Part shown: in pieces, positions 21,639 to 33,711 of the stretch
Layout of the letters: every line of letters begins with the position of its first letter
Position numbering within the stretch: the first letter of the stretch is position 1
Assembly (NCBI GenBank): GCA_014904985.1
Contig: MU128934.1
Coordinates: forward strand, 91,055-155,054
DNA from: Hydnum rufescens UP504
Lineage: Eukaryota > Basidiomycota > Agaricomycetes > Cantharellales > Hydnaceae
Length of the DNA: 64,000 nt
Reading direction: 5' to 3'
Made by a program: the position numbers and the translations under genes
The notes under the pieces: generated by a model
What the model saw: only the letters and a program-made list of their open reading frames with translations
Told to the model about the DNA's origin: nothing
The model's database searches: none

Positions 21639-22521
21639 AGCCTCGGGGCCGTGAGGTCCACATTCAACATATATTTTACGTCCACGAGCACACGAGATTC
21701 CCGAAGCAATTGAAATACACAGCCTGTAAAGCTTCCGGTGCTAATTTTACACTGAAATACGGATCAGTTGACAACTTGAACAAGGATCAAGGGGCACAAT
21801 ATGACGACACCGGTCTCAGGAAGTGACTCGTATCACCCGCAGAAAGATCGGTCCCCTCGTCGCGGCACCCCCTCGCCATGCACTGCAATTGTCACCCGCA
21901 CAGCTTGTTAGTATTTCAATGATGGCTGCCCTCTGGTAGCACGTCCCCGGCATTTCATCCCCTCTCGCTTCCCTTGCTTAGCGGAGACGGCATCCGTGGG
22001 CGCGTGCCGTGGGGCCATCCGGTACGTACTACGTACTACGTAGAAGAGTGAAGTGCAGAGAGGAAGCAATACCCGGTAAATGCCGAAATCATCCCGGTGA
22101 CCACGAGTTTTGACCGCTTACAGGAACCGTGAAAGTCGGTACGTACCTCAACCAGCTTTCAAAACTTTCCTGATCTTTCCAAATCTAAACTTAGCTTAGT
22201 AAAAAGATCTCACTAGAATTACAGTAAGTAGAGTTGATGATTCAGACGCCTAGTTAGAACCATTCAATTTCGCCCTCTCGGTTGAAAGCACCATTGGTCT
22301 ATCTCCCTTGCGTGTTATTGAGTCAGGAAGAGGATCCCCTTCACCGATACACTACTGTATGCTGGACATAGAATAGTGCACCGCATGGCAGCAACATCTC
22401 AATTGCCGATAGGGGTACGGCTTTGTGGCTTTGGAGACATGTGGATTCGTCTTTGGATCCGTCTCCGCCCCAATGAATAGTGGAAACACCGGCGCTTATT
22501 ATAAAGTACTGTATACGAGGG
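21639..22521. other. intergenic with TACGTAC heptamer repeats
   Basis: No gene. A short array of TACGTAC/TACGTAG (three units, 22,022-22,042) and another GTACGTAC near 22,139 stand out. Otherwise the sequence is unremarkable. Confidence 0.5.
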
Positions 22522-25500
22522 TTACAGGTCGCACATTGTCACGTCCCCCTCATCGTCACTTCGCAAGAACACTTCATATCCTTCCTGGTCATATATCATT
22601 TGATCCTGGAGCTCTTCATGATGTTCATAATGTCTCGGGGGCCCATTCGACATATCATCAGCGTTTTTAGCCCCTGCTATAGAATAAAATGCCGTGGGCG
22701 ATGTCTCCGAGTTGAGGTAGGCGACAGAGTCCCGCGTTTGTTCCACAGGAATTGGCGAAGACGAGAGTTCACCGAGATGTTGAAAACGCTTGGCAAGTTC
22801 CTCGTTGACGAAATTCTGTGATCAAGATTTAGCGCGCGTCCTCCCCTCCCTTTTCTAAGAAATATGGTTGACCATTCGCTCAGCCCCAATAAGATGGCCA
22901 AAGCGTCGTGTTCGAACCGCCGCTCCGAGGTCCAGAAATTCGCCAGATGTGGTACGGCTGAGGATGGTGATGGCGGCAAAAATATTCATGCGAGGGAATG
23001 ATGCAAATCCTGCTTCATCCTGCAATAACGACAGAGGATCAATCGAGAGCCAATTTTCCGATTCACGAGTCAGAAATAATCACCTCAATCTCATCTTCGC
23101 TCATCCATAATCTCTCGTCCCATACCTCTTCACGCACATGCGGGCTGCATCCCTGCTCCGCGATGTCCCCAAACAATCTAACATATTGAGCAGCTTCGAC
23201 TGGATCCGTAGCAAAAACAGAATCAACATTACTCGTCGAACACAAATCACCTATTTCCCGCGCAATACTAATCTCCCTGCGGAGTCGCTTTAGAGCAGCT
23301 CGCACAGGCGGTCCGAATGCATCAGGCGCCATGTCACGCTCGGGCTGATCCTTCTTCGAATGGGTCTTCATTCCAAAGGACGAGACATATGAGTGGGAAA
23401 TGGGATAAGCTTCGAAAACGATCATCAGTCGGTCGAAGCGCCATGAAAGCGCCTGTGTTCTTTTAAATAGTCCTAGGCCAATCGTTGGAAGCCGTGCCAG
23501 AGGGACAAGAAGTACGGCAGCATGGGGGTCGATGACAATATCTGGACCGTCCTCGATCTCGTCGCCTAGTGTGAGGGAGGTCGAGTTAGGTTCCGTTCAA
23601 ACAGGTGTACAGCACCGAGCTGAAGATCTGAGAGAGCAGCGACGATGGCACGTTTTTGAATAAGGTTAAGGGAAGCTATATACTTGTGTAATCTTGGAGG
23701 TGGAGTCCAGGGGCAAGGAAGGCGCAAAGTGCATAGGTCCAGCAGCTCTTGAGGCACATTCTGGCGCTCTGGCCTCGGACTTGCATGCTGGGCATTTGAA
23801 CGGGATGTTTCATCACGTTCATCCGAGTCGGTGCGAATCCGGTTGGACTCGGTCGAAAGCATCATCACGGAGGTCCCTCCACTTTTGACATATCTAAAAC
23901 GAGCGACGGATCTTTCGACAGACTCCGTGGGTTCAGGGCGTGAGATTTCAAGTTGATTAATGACGGAATGATCTCCTCTGGGCGATATTCTTCAACAAGG
24001 GACGACGCAGGCGTGTGGGAGGCAGTGGGATGCAGAGGAAGACCTGGAGATCGATCAATTTGAAACGAGTCAATCAAGACAAAAGAATCGGGAATTTGGC
24101 TGGTACCGATCGCTTGTTCCATTCTTCGGTTCTTCTTCAAAGGTGTACGAGACGATGATGAGACTTCAGGAAGAGCAACACCATCCATAACAAGAGGGTA
24201 ACCCAACGCAGGAACGGAAGGATGACGAAGAACAACCGCAACCTCTTTGTCATTCGAACCAGTTGGGAACTAGGGAGGTTGGCGATCGAGGACTGCCCAG
24301 TGCGAATGCGGTGGACTCGGACGAATGATTAGATGTTTGGAGACCGGAAAACCTGGATGTTGCTAAATTTTCGGGATGATGATGAAGGTCTGATTGCACG
24401 CCCGAGTTCGACAAACGATCCTCCCGTTGAGACCAAAATAGAAAGGAATCATGAGTGACTTTGTCGTCGATAGAAAGATCATCGTCCAATGAGAGATCAA
24501 GAATATTGTCATGTTCAGAGGTGCTTCTGGTAGGGTTATCCTGGATAGGGGCGCCAAAGAGACTGCGTGGTCGTCTCTCCGATCTTGATGAGAATGAGAC
24601 CATCGTAACCACCGAAACAGTGCGCAGCACTGGTGCCAACGAAGAAAGTATCGTCGTTCCAGCACGAAACATGACGCATAGAGGTTCCATCCATTAGTGA
24701 CTGGAGCTTGGCGAGGTACTCGCCTGCATTATACTCATGATCATCTGCAGCGGATGGAAGCGCATCATGGTCATCAGGATATGGAGAATGGAATCGGAAA
24801 CCCGTGCACATTCTTCATGCGTCGGGACTGTCGATCCAGATACAATGGGTCTATCATACTCGCATGATCAAATGCTGTAAATTAGCAAATCTCGCTGTAC
24901 CGGTCGAAGGAATGAGTCTGTTGAGCAGCCTGACATACCGCCACGACAACTCGATGTTGAGAGGGGAAAGCCCAGCCACTCTCCCCAATTGTATTGGGTT
25001 CTGTGTAAATATAGCTTCTTCCGACTTCTTTCCAAGGAGTTAGCGCCAAGAACCTAGGGGCATAAGGGTCCCAATGTACCGAACTAGTCTTGAAGCGGGA
25101 CTGTAACGGTGCAGCAAGGAATGACTGGAAGCCAGAAGGAAGACGAGATGCAGTCGATGACAGGGGACGCATGTTCGGCTCAGGCAGGCTCGGCACTATA
25201 TGTAGAACCAGAATAAGAGCGCACAGCGAGCGTCGATATACATATATAAATATCAATGTGTTAGTGCGAAGATCAATCCGAAGGCGGCGGAGGGAAGTCA
25301 GAAGGGGAACGAGCGCGACAAATTGCAAAATTTACCGTCCAATAGAAACGCATCTTTCTCGTCAATTTTTGCATCCATTATCCAGCTCTCAGGTGCGCGG
25401 TGTCGGCCTTTCCCTAGCTGTAAAGGACGATACAATGACGCTAGTACCTCATCCATATTGTTGAGGTCAATAGCTTCCTTGTTGTAAAACAGGGCCTTGG

Positions 25501-27139
25501 AATCCCCGCATGCAGAACTTGGGGACTGACCGACCATTGAAGGCGAGATCGCTTTGTCGGAAACTCCACCATTTTGAGGCTGGATTGCGGCCAGCGGGGG
25601 TGTCATCGGTATTTTCTGAAGGATCTTCGCCATCTCCGTAGGTATGTTGGGCACTTCTTGTTCGAGGGGGATACCGGTTCCAAAACGTCGCACGCGAGGG
25701 ATTTCGAAATCATCTAAGGGTACATAAAGCCATAGGGTCACGTCAATTGCAGCCTTATCAATGCGAACAAAAGACGCGACCTAATCTGGCCGAAGCAATA
25801 GCCACGTCCAGTCGGGGGTGTTCCGGAGTGGGCTCTGGAGATGCTTCCCATAGAAGTTCATCAATTTGGTCCTGTGGGCTAGAACTACCTCCAGGGGAGA
25901 GAGAAGGGAGGTTTATGTCATCAGGAAGATAGGCAGCTACGGGCAGCGAGTAGATTGTCATCAGAGCCAAGATACACAAGGTAGAAGATCAACGAATGAA
26001 TAGAGAGAGTTCGGGTTCGAGAACATTGATACCCACCCCATCCGTCAACGATGATCATGTTTTCTCGCGGCCAATCGATGGCGTCTTCTTCTTCCAACTT
26101 AGGGATGAGTAGAGGCGCAACTGGGGGCACGAGGTTGTGAAGAGAGGTCATTGGTCTTAGATAATTGGGAAAAGCAATGGATCACTGATTGGGGCAGTTT
26201 GGGAACGAGCATTCATGCGGCGAGGAAACAGGGGTGGAGACATTGGAAGAAGTGTCGTGGGTGTGGGTGGTGGAGATTCACAGGAAAAGTATGTAGCCAG
26301 AGAAGAGGAGACCGGTTGCTTAAAATCGTGACATGGAGCACGTGGAAGAGAATTCAGGAGAGAAGATATAAGCATTTTGAACGCCACTTGTTCTTCAGCA
26401 GTCATATGTGCTCGGATGTTCCTGAAAGGAGGTTCAATGCCAATAATGCAGAAGCTTGGAGGGCTTACAGAAGCCGCTCGATGCTTTCAACTTTTTCATC
26501 TCTTGCATCTGAGACTTCAATGAGAGTGATCTGACTTTGGAGCAACGCTGGGAGAGATGAAGGATAGGAAGAGAGGCGAGCGCGAACAGAATCGCTGTTC
26601 AATTTTGGTGTAGTCTTCCGAGAGAGCCGGCTGCTCAGCGGGGGCGACAGTGGGCGCGGCGATATAGAGCCCTCTGTTACACAATTTCCGTAAACAAGGA
26701 CGGACCAGGAATGCCAGATTACACCACCTGTATTAGAAATTAATTCGCGTAGACTCTTCGACACATCTGGTTTTCTCCTGGAAGAGACAACTATTTCACG
26801 AAGATAATTTCGATTGTCCGCCGTCATTTCCCATCGCTCAGTGGGGACAGCGAAGGCGGTAGGCTTGGTGCTATTATATAGTCCAAGAAGAACACTCAAC
26901 GGATCCTCAGGAAGGGAAACAGAGGTGCCATCGATCATCGAGACGGTTCCCAAGTGCTCAAACAAGAACTGCAAGGCCACGCGCAGTCAGATGTGTAAAT
27001 CGCGTCGCGAGCTGAGCCTGACCGGAGGAACAAGTCCATTGGAATAGGCGACATGATCTATAGCCAGATGTTCAAGCGCGTAATCGACCAGCAGTAAACG
27101 TATATGGCGACGTAGTGCCGTCTCAACTGATTTCTCCAT
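22522..27139 (-). CDS. SHOC1/Zip2-like XPF-fold meiotic protein
   Basis: Probable meiotic crossover (ZMM) factor. The C-terminal third resembles the inactive XPF nuclease-like plus helix-hairpin-helix module of SHOC1/Zip2. Its blocks are LHKYIASLNLIQKRAIVAAL (about 23,690), then after an intron VIDPHAAVLLVPLARLPTIG and LSWRFDRLMIVFEAYPIS (about 23,400-23,530), and then DEAGFASFPRMNIFAAITIL (about 22,990) and NFVNEELAKRFQHLGE (about 22,800), ending MCDL-stop at 22,522. Upstream exons include LEEEDAIDWPRENMIIVDGW (about 26,080), DDFEIPRVRRFGTGIP (about 25,700) and long Ser/Pro-rich segments. A 5' block (27,139-26,157; MEKSVETALRRHIRLLLVDY, FLFEHLGTVSMIDGTS) ends only 5 bp before the ATG at 26,151, so I join it as the N-terminus. 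It could instead be a separate gene. Exon count is about 12-15 and boundaries are approximate. No ERKx3D nuclease motif is visible, as expected for this family. Confidence 0.5.
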
Positions 27140-27820
27140 CCGAGGAGCGTCAAGGTTTCCACGGTCACGTTCGCGCCCCGCCGAATCACGTGCACCTTTT
27201 AGCCAAAAACATCATCGACCACATCAACCGTCCCGCTTCAGCCCTTTCCTGTTGACACAGGACTTTGCTGTAAAGCCTTGGTGGATCCGTGGACCAGTCT
27301 CGGCGAACCGCCTACACGATACTGTGCTGTTAGATCATTTCGGTCACAGGTCACAGGCCTCCGCGAGGGGTCGGTCACAGGTCACATGGGTACATTTTAG
27401 GGAGTGAGGCTTACGTAATGCCATGCCGTCGCCGTCGCCATTGCCACCGCGCTCATTTTCATCATACTCTGCTTGTGGCTACTATTGGTGCCTCCTCCCA
27501 CCGTTGGGGGCTTAGTCTGGGGCTTAATGGTTGATGGTCACATGTCACAAGCCCCCGGGGCTTGCCACAAAACAGTGTCTGTAGCTTACGTAATCTCACG
27601 TGAGGGCCTAAGATTGCGGTTATGCGAACCCGGATGTCTCTCCCCATGCCCGTGCACACGCTTGATCTATATTTGTTCTATATCAATACAAAAAGTTGGA
27701 TCTAGATCCGGATAATTAGCCAGAAGTTTCAAGAGACAGGTGCTATAATTATTTTATACGCCGGATGCAGATTCGTGGTGTGGTCAAATGTCTCCTCATT
27801 AGTGCCTACGATGGGAGAGG
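27140..27820. promoter_or_regulatory. divergent intergenic region with GGTCACAGGTCACA repeats
   Basis: This 0.68 kb separates the minus-strand SHOC1-like gene from the plus-strand F-box gene. CGGTCACAGGTCACA occurs twice (about 27,341 and 27,372), and a related GGTCACATGTCACAAG lies near 27,535. Such repeats could be binding sites or a small tandem duplication; function is inferred from position only. Confidence 0.4.
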
Positions 27821-29046
27821 ATGGATATCACTGGAAGGGTCAAAGATGTCGTTTCGAAAGTGCGTAAACCACTAGCCGGTAGGTGGATCGCTCTAGGGAT
27901 TCGGCTACTCCTCCACTGGAACCAGGCGCCCACATTGGAAGTCCCAGCTGCACCTCGGGCCCCCATCTCAGTTCCATTCGATGTTATTTGTATCATCATG
28001 AGTTTCGCTGACCGCGAGACTCTGCACGCCATCAGTCTGCTCTGCCATGATTGCAATCGAGCATCGCGAAAGTATCTGTGGAAGCGGGTCACTATCCCAG
28101 TCCCTATTCCATTCTCCGGACCTCCTGATGTGACTGGCCTGGATCTGATCGTTCGCGACGATAATCGCTCCCGCTGGTTGAGGGAGCTCACTGTCCATGT
28201 TATTCAACGATATTCCGGGTGTTGACCTTGCTCCACTCGCTCCGGACCCTTCTAGGGCGATGGTCGTCATCGATGCGATAATGCGAGTCCTTTCCATCGC
28301 TGGGCATCTGCGAAGCCTCCACTTCGACATGAGGGCATATCTGTCGGATATGGCCACTGCCATGTGTGCCGCCCCATCCTTCCCTTTCGAGTTGGACTCG
28401 TTCGGTTTCCCTGTAGAGGGTACACGCCACTTCATTCCGTTCATGCTTTCGCAACCCTCCATCCGGCACTTGCACCTTCGTGGTCCCTACAACATCGATC
28501 GTATTCCCGACCTCCCCCTTTCCCTGCTTCCAAACCTCGACTCCCTCACTGCCTCACCCATCTACGCCTTCAGAATCACGCGCGGAAGAGCGGTTCAGAC
28601 TCTAGACGTGTCCGGAGTACCCCTCTCGTCCATATACACACTCTACGCTACGAGCGGAATCAGCGCTAGCACCAAGCCGCTCCTTCGACTCAAAATATAC
28701 TTAAAGGCGGTCAGTCCATCATCGTGGGAAGAGGGCATCTCTTTTCTCGAACAATTCACTCGTGTTGCCACTCATCTTCGTTATCTCGAAATTTCTTGTC
28801 GGACCGAATTCCTAGAGGAAACACCACACCTTTCCTGGGTCGCTTCGCCACAGTCCTGGGAATTTCCCAGAGCTCGAAGAATTAGAGTGGAGGGGTCTAC
28901 CCCCCGGACCCCCTGATATCCGGCGTAAGCCCCGGTGGGTTGCCTCTGTCCGCGTTTGCCTTCAAGCTTGTCCCACGTTGAAGCGAGTCATAATTAATGG
29001 CATATTGATCACCGAGCCGAGTACTGGACGTCTCACGAACCCGTAA
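27821..29046 (+). pseudogene. F-box/LRR-like gene with two frame breaks
   Basis: Starts MDITGRVKDVVSKVRKPLAG. An F-box follows (ISVPFDVICIIMSFADRETL then HAISLLCHDCNRASRKYLWK), then leucine-rich repeats (LRSLHFDM, SIRHLHLRGPYNI, LLPNLDSLTASP, HLRYLEISC). The frame changes once near 28,200 (LRELTVHV to FNDIPGVDLAPLAPDP) and again near 28,865 (SPQSWEF to PELEELEWRGLPPGPP). After that an open frame runs to TAA 29,044-29,046 (GRLTNP). Neither break has an obvious intron, so this is either a recent pseudogene or carries assembly indels. F-box proteins deliver substrates to SCF ubiquitin ligases; this family is large and fast-evolving in agarics. Confidence 0.65.
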
Positions 29047-30243
29047 ATTAATCACCCGGTTACAGTAAGGTCCGTACCTATTATTAGGCTCATTCACCTG
29101 TATTATAAACCTACGGTCCTTATTTCCCGCCTTCCACTTGCGATACGCACTTTCGAGATAGGGATCACCGAACCACATATAATGAATACGAATAGTTATT
29201 TTGGGGGTGTGCAACGATTACTTCCTCCCGAGATGTGGCCATGTGGCCAGAATCCCTAACCATGCTATCTCACGATCTCAAAACCATGACGTACGCCTTA
29301 CTTTATGTGAAGCTAGAATTAATCGGCCTGAATGCGAACCAGTCGCACATGGGTCGCCAATCCCTATCCCGCCTCAGTACAGTACTGTGTCGTTTCGAAC
29401 CCGTATTCTTCGTCGCAGAGGTTCCATCTATTCCTTCTTTCCTCCCTACACCTTGGATTGGTTCGAATTGCAAGTCACCGTGGGCCGCTGGATAATTGCT
29501 CTCGGAGAGATTGTTGTGTGTAATCGGACATGGTAGGCGACGAAGATAGTGGAGATTCCTCGGTGTGGGCACATATCATCATACGACCTCCTGTATCACG
29601 ATCCTGGGCCTAGGAAGGCACGACTGCAACTCGCGAACCAAATTGAATGACATTAAAGATTGAATTTAACAATATACTCCATACATTAGGTCAAACAGGG
29701 GCAGTGGTATATTACAAGAGTGTCGGGACGCGAGTATTTGAAGAACTGCTCTAATCCTCAATCTCGAAGAAGGCGAGGCAGAATAGATCATAGATTACAG
29801 CGTAATATCTATGTATAACAAGTTCAAGATACCGCTTACGGCGATACTCATATCGATAGGGAAATTCAATTTCTGTGGCTGGTTTGATCAGGGAAGTTTT
29901 TATGCACTCAGCGAGGGTGTCCGGGGCCCATATGTAATTCGAGAGGTCATGTGCTTTACGGCAAACGCCGATCCCTTTGTTTTCTCATCTTGAATACACG
30001 TCTGGGCTTTGCAAACCATGCCTGTCGCCGGACCCTGATACCAGGAGACTCTTGTGGCCGCCACTGGTAGCTGGGCTGGGATTCATTCATTGTGGTTTGA
30101 ATTGACCGGCTACTCGTGCCAGTCACATAGGGTAGGACCCCGGAACACAGCTCACATGCTCAATTCAAATCTTCACCCAAATCTTCTTGGTTGTTGGATG
30201 GGCAACAAAATCAAACTTCCCTATCGATATGAGTATCGCTGTA
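29047..30243. other. intergenic, no feature seen
   Basis: Only short scattered frames; no domain, repeat or RNA gene could be supported. Confidence 0.5.
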
Positions 30244-31076
30244 TAGCTGATTTCAAAAATGTGCGGACAAGCAATTGAAATCCTTGTGCAATGCAAAAAG
30301 GTGAACACTCAAAAAAAAGTTGCGAACAAAATTTTCCTCAGATCAGATCGATCTGGCCGATTTGGAATGAATTGAACCGAAAGTCCGTCCCAGCACCCGT
30401 ATAAGAGTCCTCATAGACAGTCTTGTTTATACTGCAGTGTAGCCTCAATACATCAGGGATCCTCAATGTGACTCTCATTTACTGTGTACACTACCATATA
30501 TGTATATACAGCTGGAGGCTGAAAGCATGAGTGAACATTCCAGGAAAAGTCGGTACTCTCTCTATTCTATTCTTGCGGTCTCCGATAGTAGCATCCCCAT
30601 CCACTTGGAGAAGTATCGCAAAGGCACAGCAGAGAAAGTCCTCGGAACATGTCCATTCAGGCTTTTGGCCACAATATACACATACGGGAATATAAAAAGT
30701 AAATTAGGAGTTGGTGGTATCAAGGCTTGTGCGGGGGCCATTTTTGAAGGATCTATACTTGAATTGTGACTACGGTAATTACAAGACTGTCTTTGACTCC
30801 ATGTGAGGGCCTTTGAAGATATCCGTGTCTTCTGTCTAGTGGCAGATAGTTAGATAGTTTACTGAATGAGGGCTTGAGCGAGGTCAGAGGGAGTGCCTAC
30901 CCACCCATTGGCGCTCTTATACGGTGCTGGGACGGACTTTCGGTTCAATTCATTCCAAATCGGCCAGATCGATCTGATCTGAGAGAAATTTTGTTCGCAA
31001 CTTTTTTTTGAGTGTTCACCTTTTTGCATTGCACAGGGATTTCAAACGCTCGTCCGCACATTTTTGAAATCAGCTG
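30244..31076. mobile_element. 833-bp TIR element with 165-bp inverted ends
   Basis: The left TIR (30,244-30,410) and right TIR (30,914-31,076) are reverse complements at about 95% identity. The ends read TAGCTGATTTCAAAAATGTG and its partner starting CAGCTGATTTC. TA flanks both ends (30,242-30,243 and 31,077-31,078). The first eight bases (CAGCTGAT) match the MITE at 13,503. The 500-bp interior has only an 89-codon frame without domain, so the element is non-autonomous. Confidence 0.85.
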
Positions 31077-31107
31077 TAAGATTCGACATAATATGTTACG
31101 CCAGCTG

Positions 31108-32785
31108 TTAACTCCAACCCAACCGCTCAAAGAATGCTGGAAGTATCTCAGATCCCAGCCATCCTATTCCGAAGTAAACGACGGTCTTCACAATGACTGT
31201 TACAAAGTAGTTGCCATGGAACGAAGTTAGGTTGAAGGAGCCTTGGAAAGAATCAGGGGGCCATACAATACCTTGGTTGGCGCTGAAAGGAGAAATGTTC
31301 ACGGCGGTGCCAGGGACCTTCGCATTAGATCGGTTCTGTTCTGAAGGCTGAGGGATGCAACTAGATAAGAACCCACGGCGCAGTAAAGGGGGAGATGAAT
31401 TTATTACCGATGAGGATGCAGATGTAGGATGCATGCCATTCGGTTTCTTAGCATAGGAGTCTGGCTGCGGATGGCGCGCGAAGACAGGATGTATCGACTC
31501 GAGCAAATTTGGGAGAAGAGTCTTGATCATGGCACGCCATAAGGCGAGGCAAGAGAAGGCAATGACTACTTTCGCAGGAACCACCAAGTATGTAGCCCAG
31601 TGTACTGCAGAGGGCCACGATCGCGAAGGTGACAATCGAGCCGGAAACATGAGCGTGGCTGAGCCCCACCGAGCTATGGTGGTCCCGACAATAGTAGAGA
31701 GACACGCTATAGCGTCGTCGAAGCAGAGACAATTTTCGACCGTCGATGGATGGTTGAACATCAGAAATGCCCCTGCCACCAAATGTTGGTATTAGTACGG
31801 ATGCATGCGGAAGGCACGGAAATAAAACATGCATACATAGGCTGAGCATAATCGCGGGAACTAGAAAGTTCGGTATCGCAAGAGATTAGCACATGTTTTC
31901 GACAAATACAGTTCATTGGACATCACCGGTGAGACCGGAAGTCGTCATCCAATCCTCCAGCCATTGTCCATAACGAAGCTGCATGGCCCACGCGAAGGTT
32001 CCTAATATCGCACCTGCTACACAATCCAAAGTGCTATGCATTCCACAATATATCCGACCAAGCACCACGCTGCCCATATAAATCGCGAGGATTGTCGTGG
32101 CAATATATGATAACTCCGGGGATATCTGGGCTTGCCGTATTAAGGCACAAAGATAAAGTGTTGCAGATACAGAATTTGTCGCGTGTGTAGATGGAAAGCC
32201 ATATTCGAGATGATGATTGCCTATGGCTATAGGACCAGATTACAGCTCGGAAGATACATAAAAGAGAGATTCCAGATACTTACTCAATCGGACCACAGGT
32301 GGAGAATAAGGTCGGGGAACACATAGCAGGTCCTTGATGAGTGAGGCAAGGTAGCCACCCGCGCCAAGCACGTGGAGAAGACTAGGTAAATGGTGTTGAG
32401 ACGCAAGCCAAGGGTTCGCTTCCAATATCTTGATCTCACCCTCTACCAGCGTCTGGCTGACCAAACAGAAAAAATAATGAAATTATAGCTTCGAAAAAGG
32501 TCGGTGTTCCGAGGAGTGCACTGAGGCGGAAGTACGAATCAAGAAATGGCGAGCGGAGACGCTCCTAAACCAGAGTTAGCATTTGATACGACGCTCTTGT
32601 GACCCCACCCAGTTAGACAAAAAAACCTTGCTGACCTGGGCTTTGGCGATCAACGTTGTCTCCCATTGAATTGAAATGAGGAGGATACGTCGCGCACTAT
32701 CCCGCCAAACGCCCAACTTTCGAGAGTAGACATCGTCGGGCAAAGTACCAGGGGAAACTTCCGGGCTGACTCCTGGGTTGGCCAT
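31108..32785 (-). CDS. sphingoid-base-1-phosphate phosphatase (PAP2 family)
   Basis: An ER membrane phosphatase that dephosphorylates (dihydro)sphingosine-1-phosphate. Start at 32,785 (MANPGVSPEVSPGTLPDDVY...). Exon 2 gives ERLRSPFLDSYFRLSALLGT and a first membrane segment. The three PAP2 signatures are in order: KDLLCVPRP (about 32,325), GFPSTHATN (about 32,190) and RIYCGMHSTLD (about 32,030), with the catalytic His in both later motifs. Further membrane segments follow (WATYLVVPAKVVIAFSCLAL), and the typical LCB3 C-terminus VVYFGIGWLGSEILPAFFER ends at 31,108. There are six or more exons with short introns. All catalytic residues are present, so it looks functional. The 5' flank is occupied by an old transposon end (32,852-32,960). 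Confidence 0.88.
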
Positions 32786-32851
32786 GCACCTCAGAAATTA
32801 TTAGGAACGCGACAGCGGCAAGTAGCGGCGTCGACTGTCAAGCCACCCATA

Positions 32852-32960
32852 GATTCGTGATCAGTCCTACCGAGAAACCATTAATGGGTATGTAATTGCC
32901 GACAGGCTGTCAATATATAAATGCTAGTGGCAGTGCCAATACAGATTTGTTCCCGACTCT
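32852..32960 (+). mobile_element. solo transposon end upstream of the LCB3-type gene
   Basis: GATTCGTGATCAGTCCTACC, then AATTGCCGACAGGCTGTC and GGCAGTGCCAATACAGAT, line up with the long TIR of the 41,793-43,376 element (GACTCGTGACCAG..., ATTGCCGGCAGG, GGCAGTGCTAATACA). TA precedes it at 32,850-32,851, as at the other copy. No opposite end was found downstream. It lies 67 bp upstream of the phosphatase ATG, so it forms part of that promoter. Confidence 0.6.
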
Positions 32961-33499
32961 CGATCAATAGACTAATCGGCTGTTTACGCATCTTCCCTCT
33001 TGGTTTCTCCCTGCCTTTTTCTTTCGTATCACTCGCGCGTTTTCTCTCCCACTTTGGCAGTTGGATACTCTATCAGTCAGGAGTCTCCCTGTGATTGGGC
33101 TGTTGTTGTAGGCGGTTATCGGCTACGGCGTATTAGTGTCACGTGCCCGTTTGTGGGCGGCCTTTACCCCTCGCCGCTCTTCTGGCCCATTCTAGGGCCG
33201 ACCCCTTTTATTATATATAGCGTAGGTACTACACTTAGTTTCTCACTGGTTTGTACCTCCGCATCCTTGATCTATTGCATGAGGTTCTTTTCTCACAATG
33301 GGCCTTCTCTGCTTTTCTCCTGCCTTCTGTCTCTCCAGGGCGCTATGCTTAGCATCCTTGACACTTTATTTTGTCTTCCACCTTCGACCTCTTGCTTTCT
33401 ATTTACATAATTACCATGGCAAGCTTTCTCACTGGGTTTTGATGCTGCCTGGCGCGGCACCTCCTGCCAATGCACTATTGCTCATCTTGCCGATTAGAT
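32961..33499. other. unassigned stretch with one 136-codon frame
   Basis: A plus-strand frame (33,000-33,410) is hydrophobic and Phe/Leu/Ser-rich, beginning MVSPCLFLSYHSRVFSPTLA, without a domain. It may be the decayed interior of the transposon whose end lies at 32,852. I do not call it a gene. Confidence 0.35.
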
Positions 33500-33711
33500 A
33501 CAGTCGAATATGATGCAAGAGCACCTAAATCATCTGCAAATCTCGACGACTCAGAGCCTGACAGCAACGCACACCCTCTGCTACGTTGGGCAACCAAAGT
33601 ACTGTATCAAGACCAGTCGTTACATAATGATTGTTGCAATTTGCACTACAATAGTTACAGGTATGTCAATGCACCAGTGGTTGAGGACCTGGAGTAAGAT
33701 CTCATCTGGGT

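Noticed and set aside
33000..33410. 136-codon hydrophobic plus-strand frame
   Set aside because: Possible membrane protein by composition only; it lies downstream of a transposon end and has no homologous motif.
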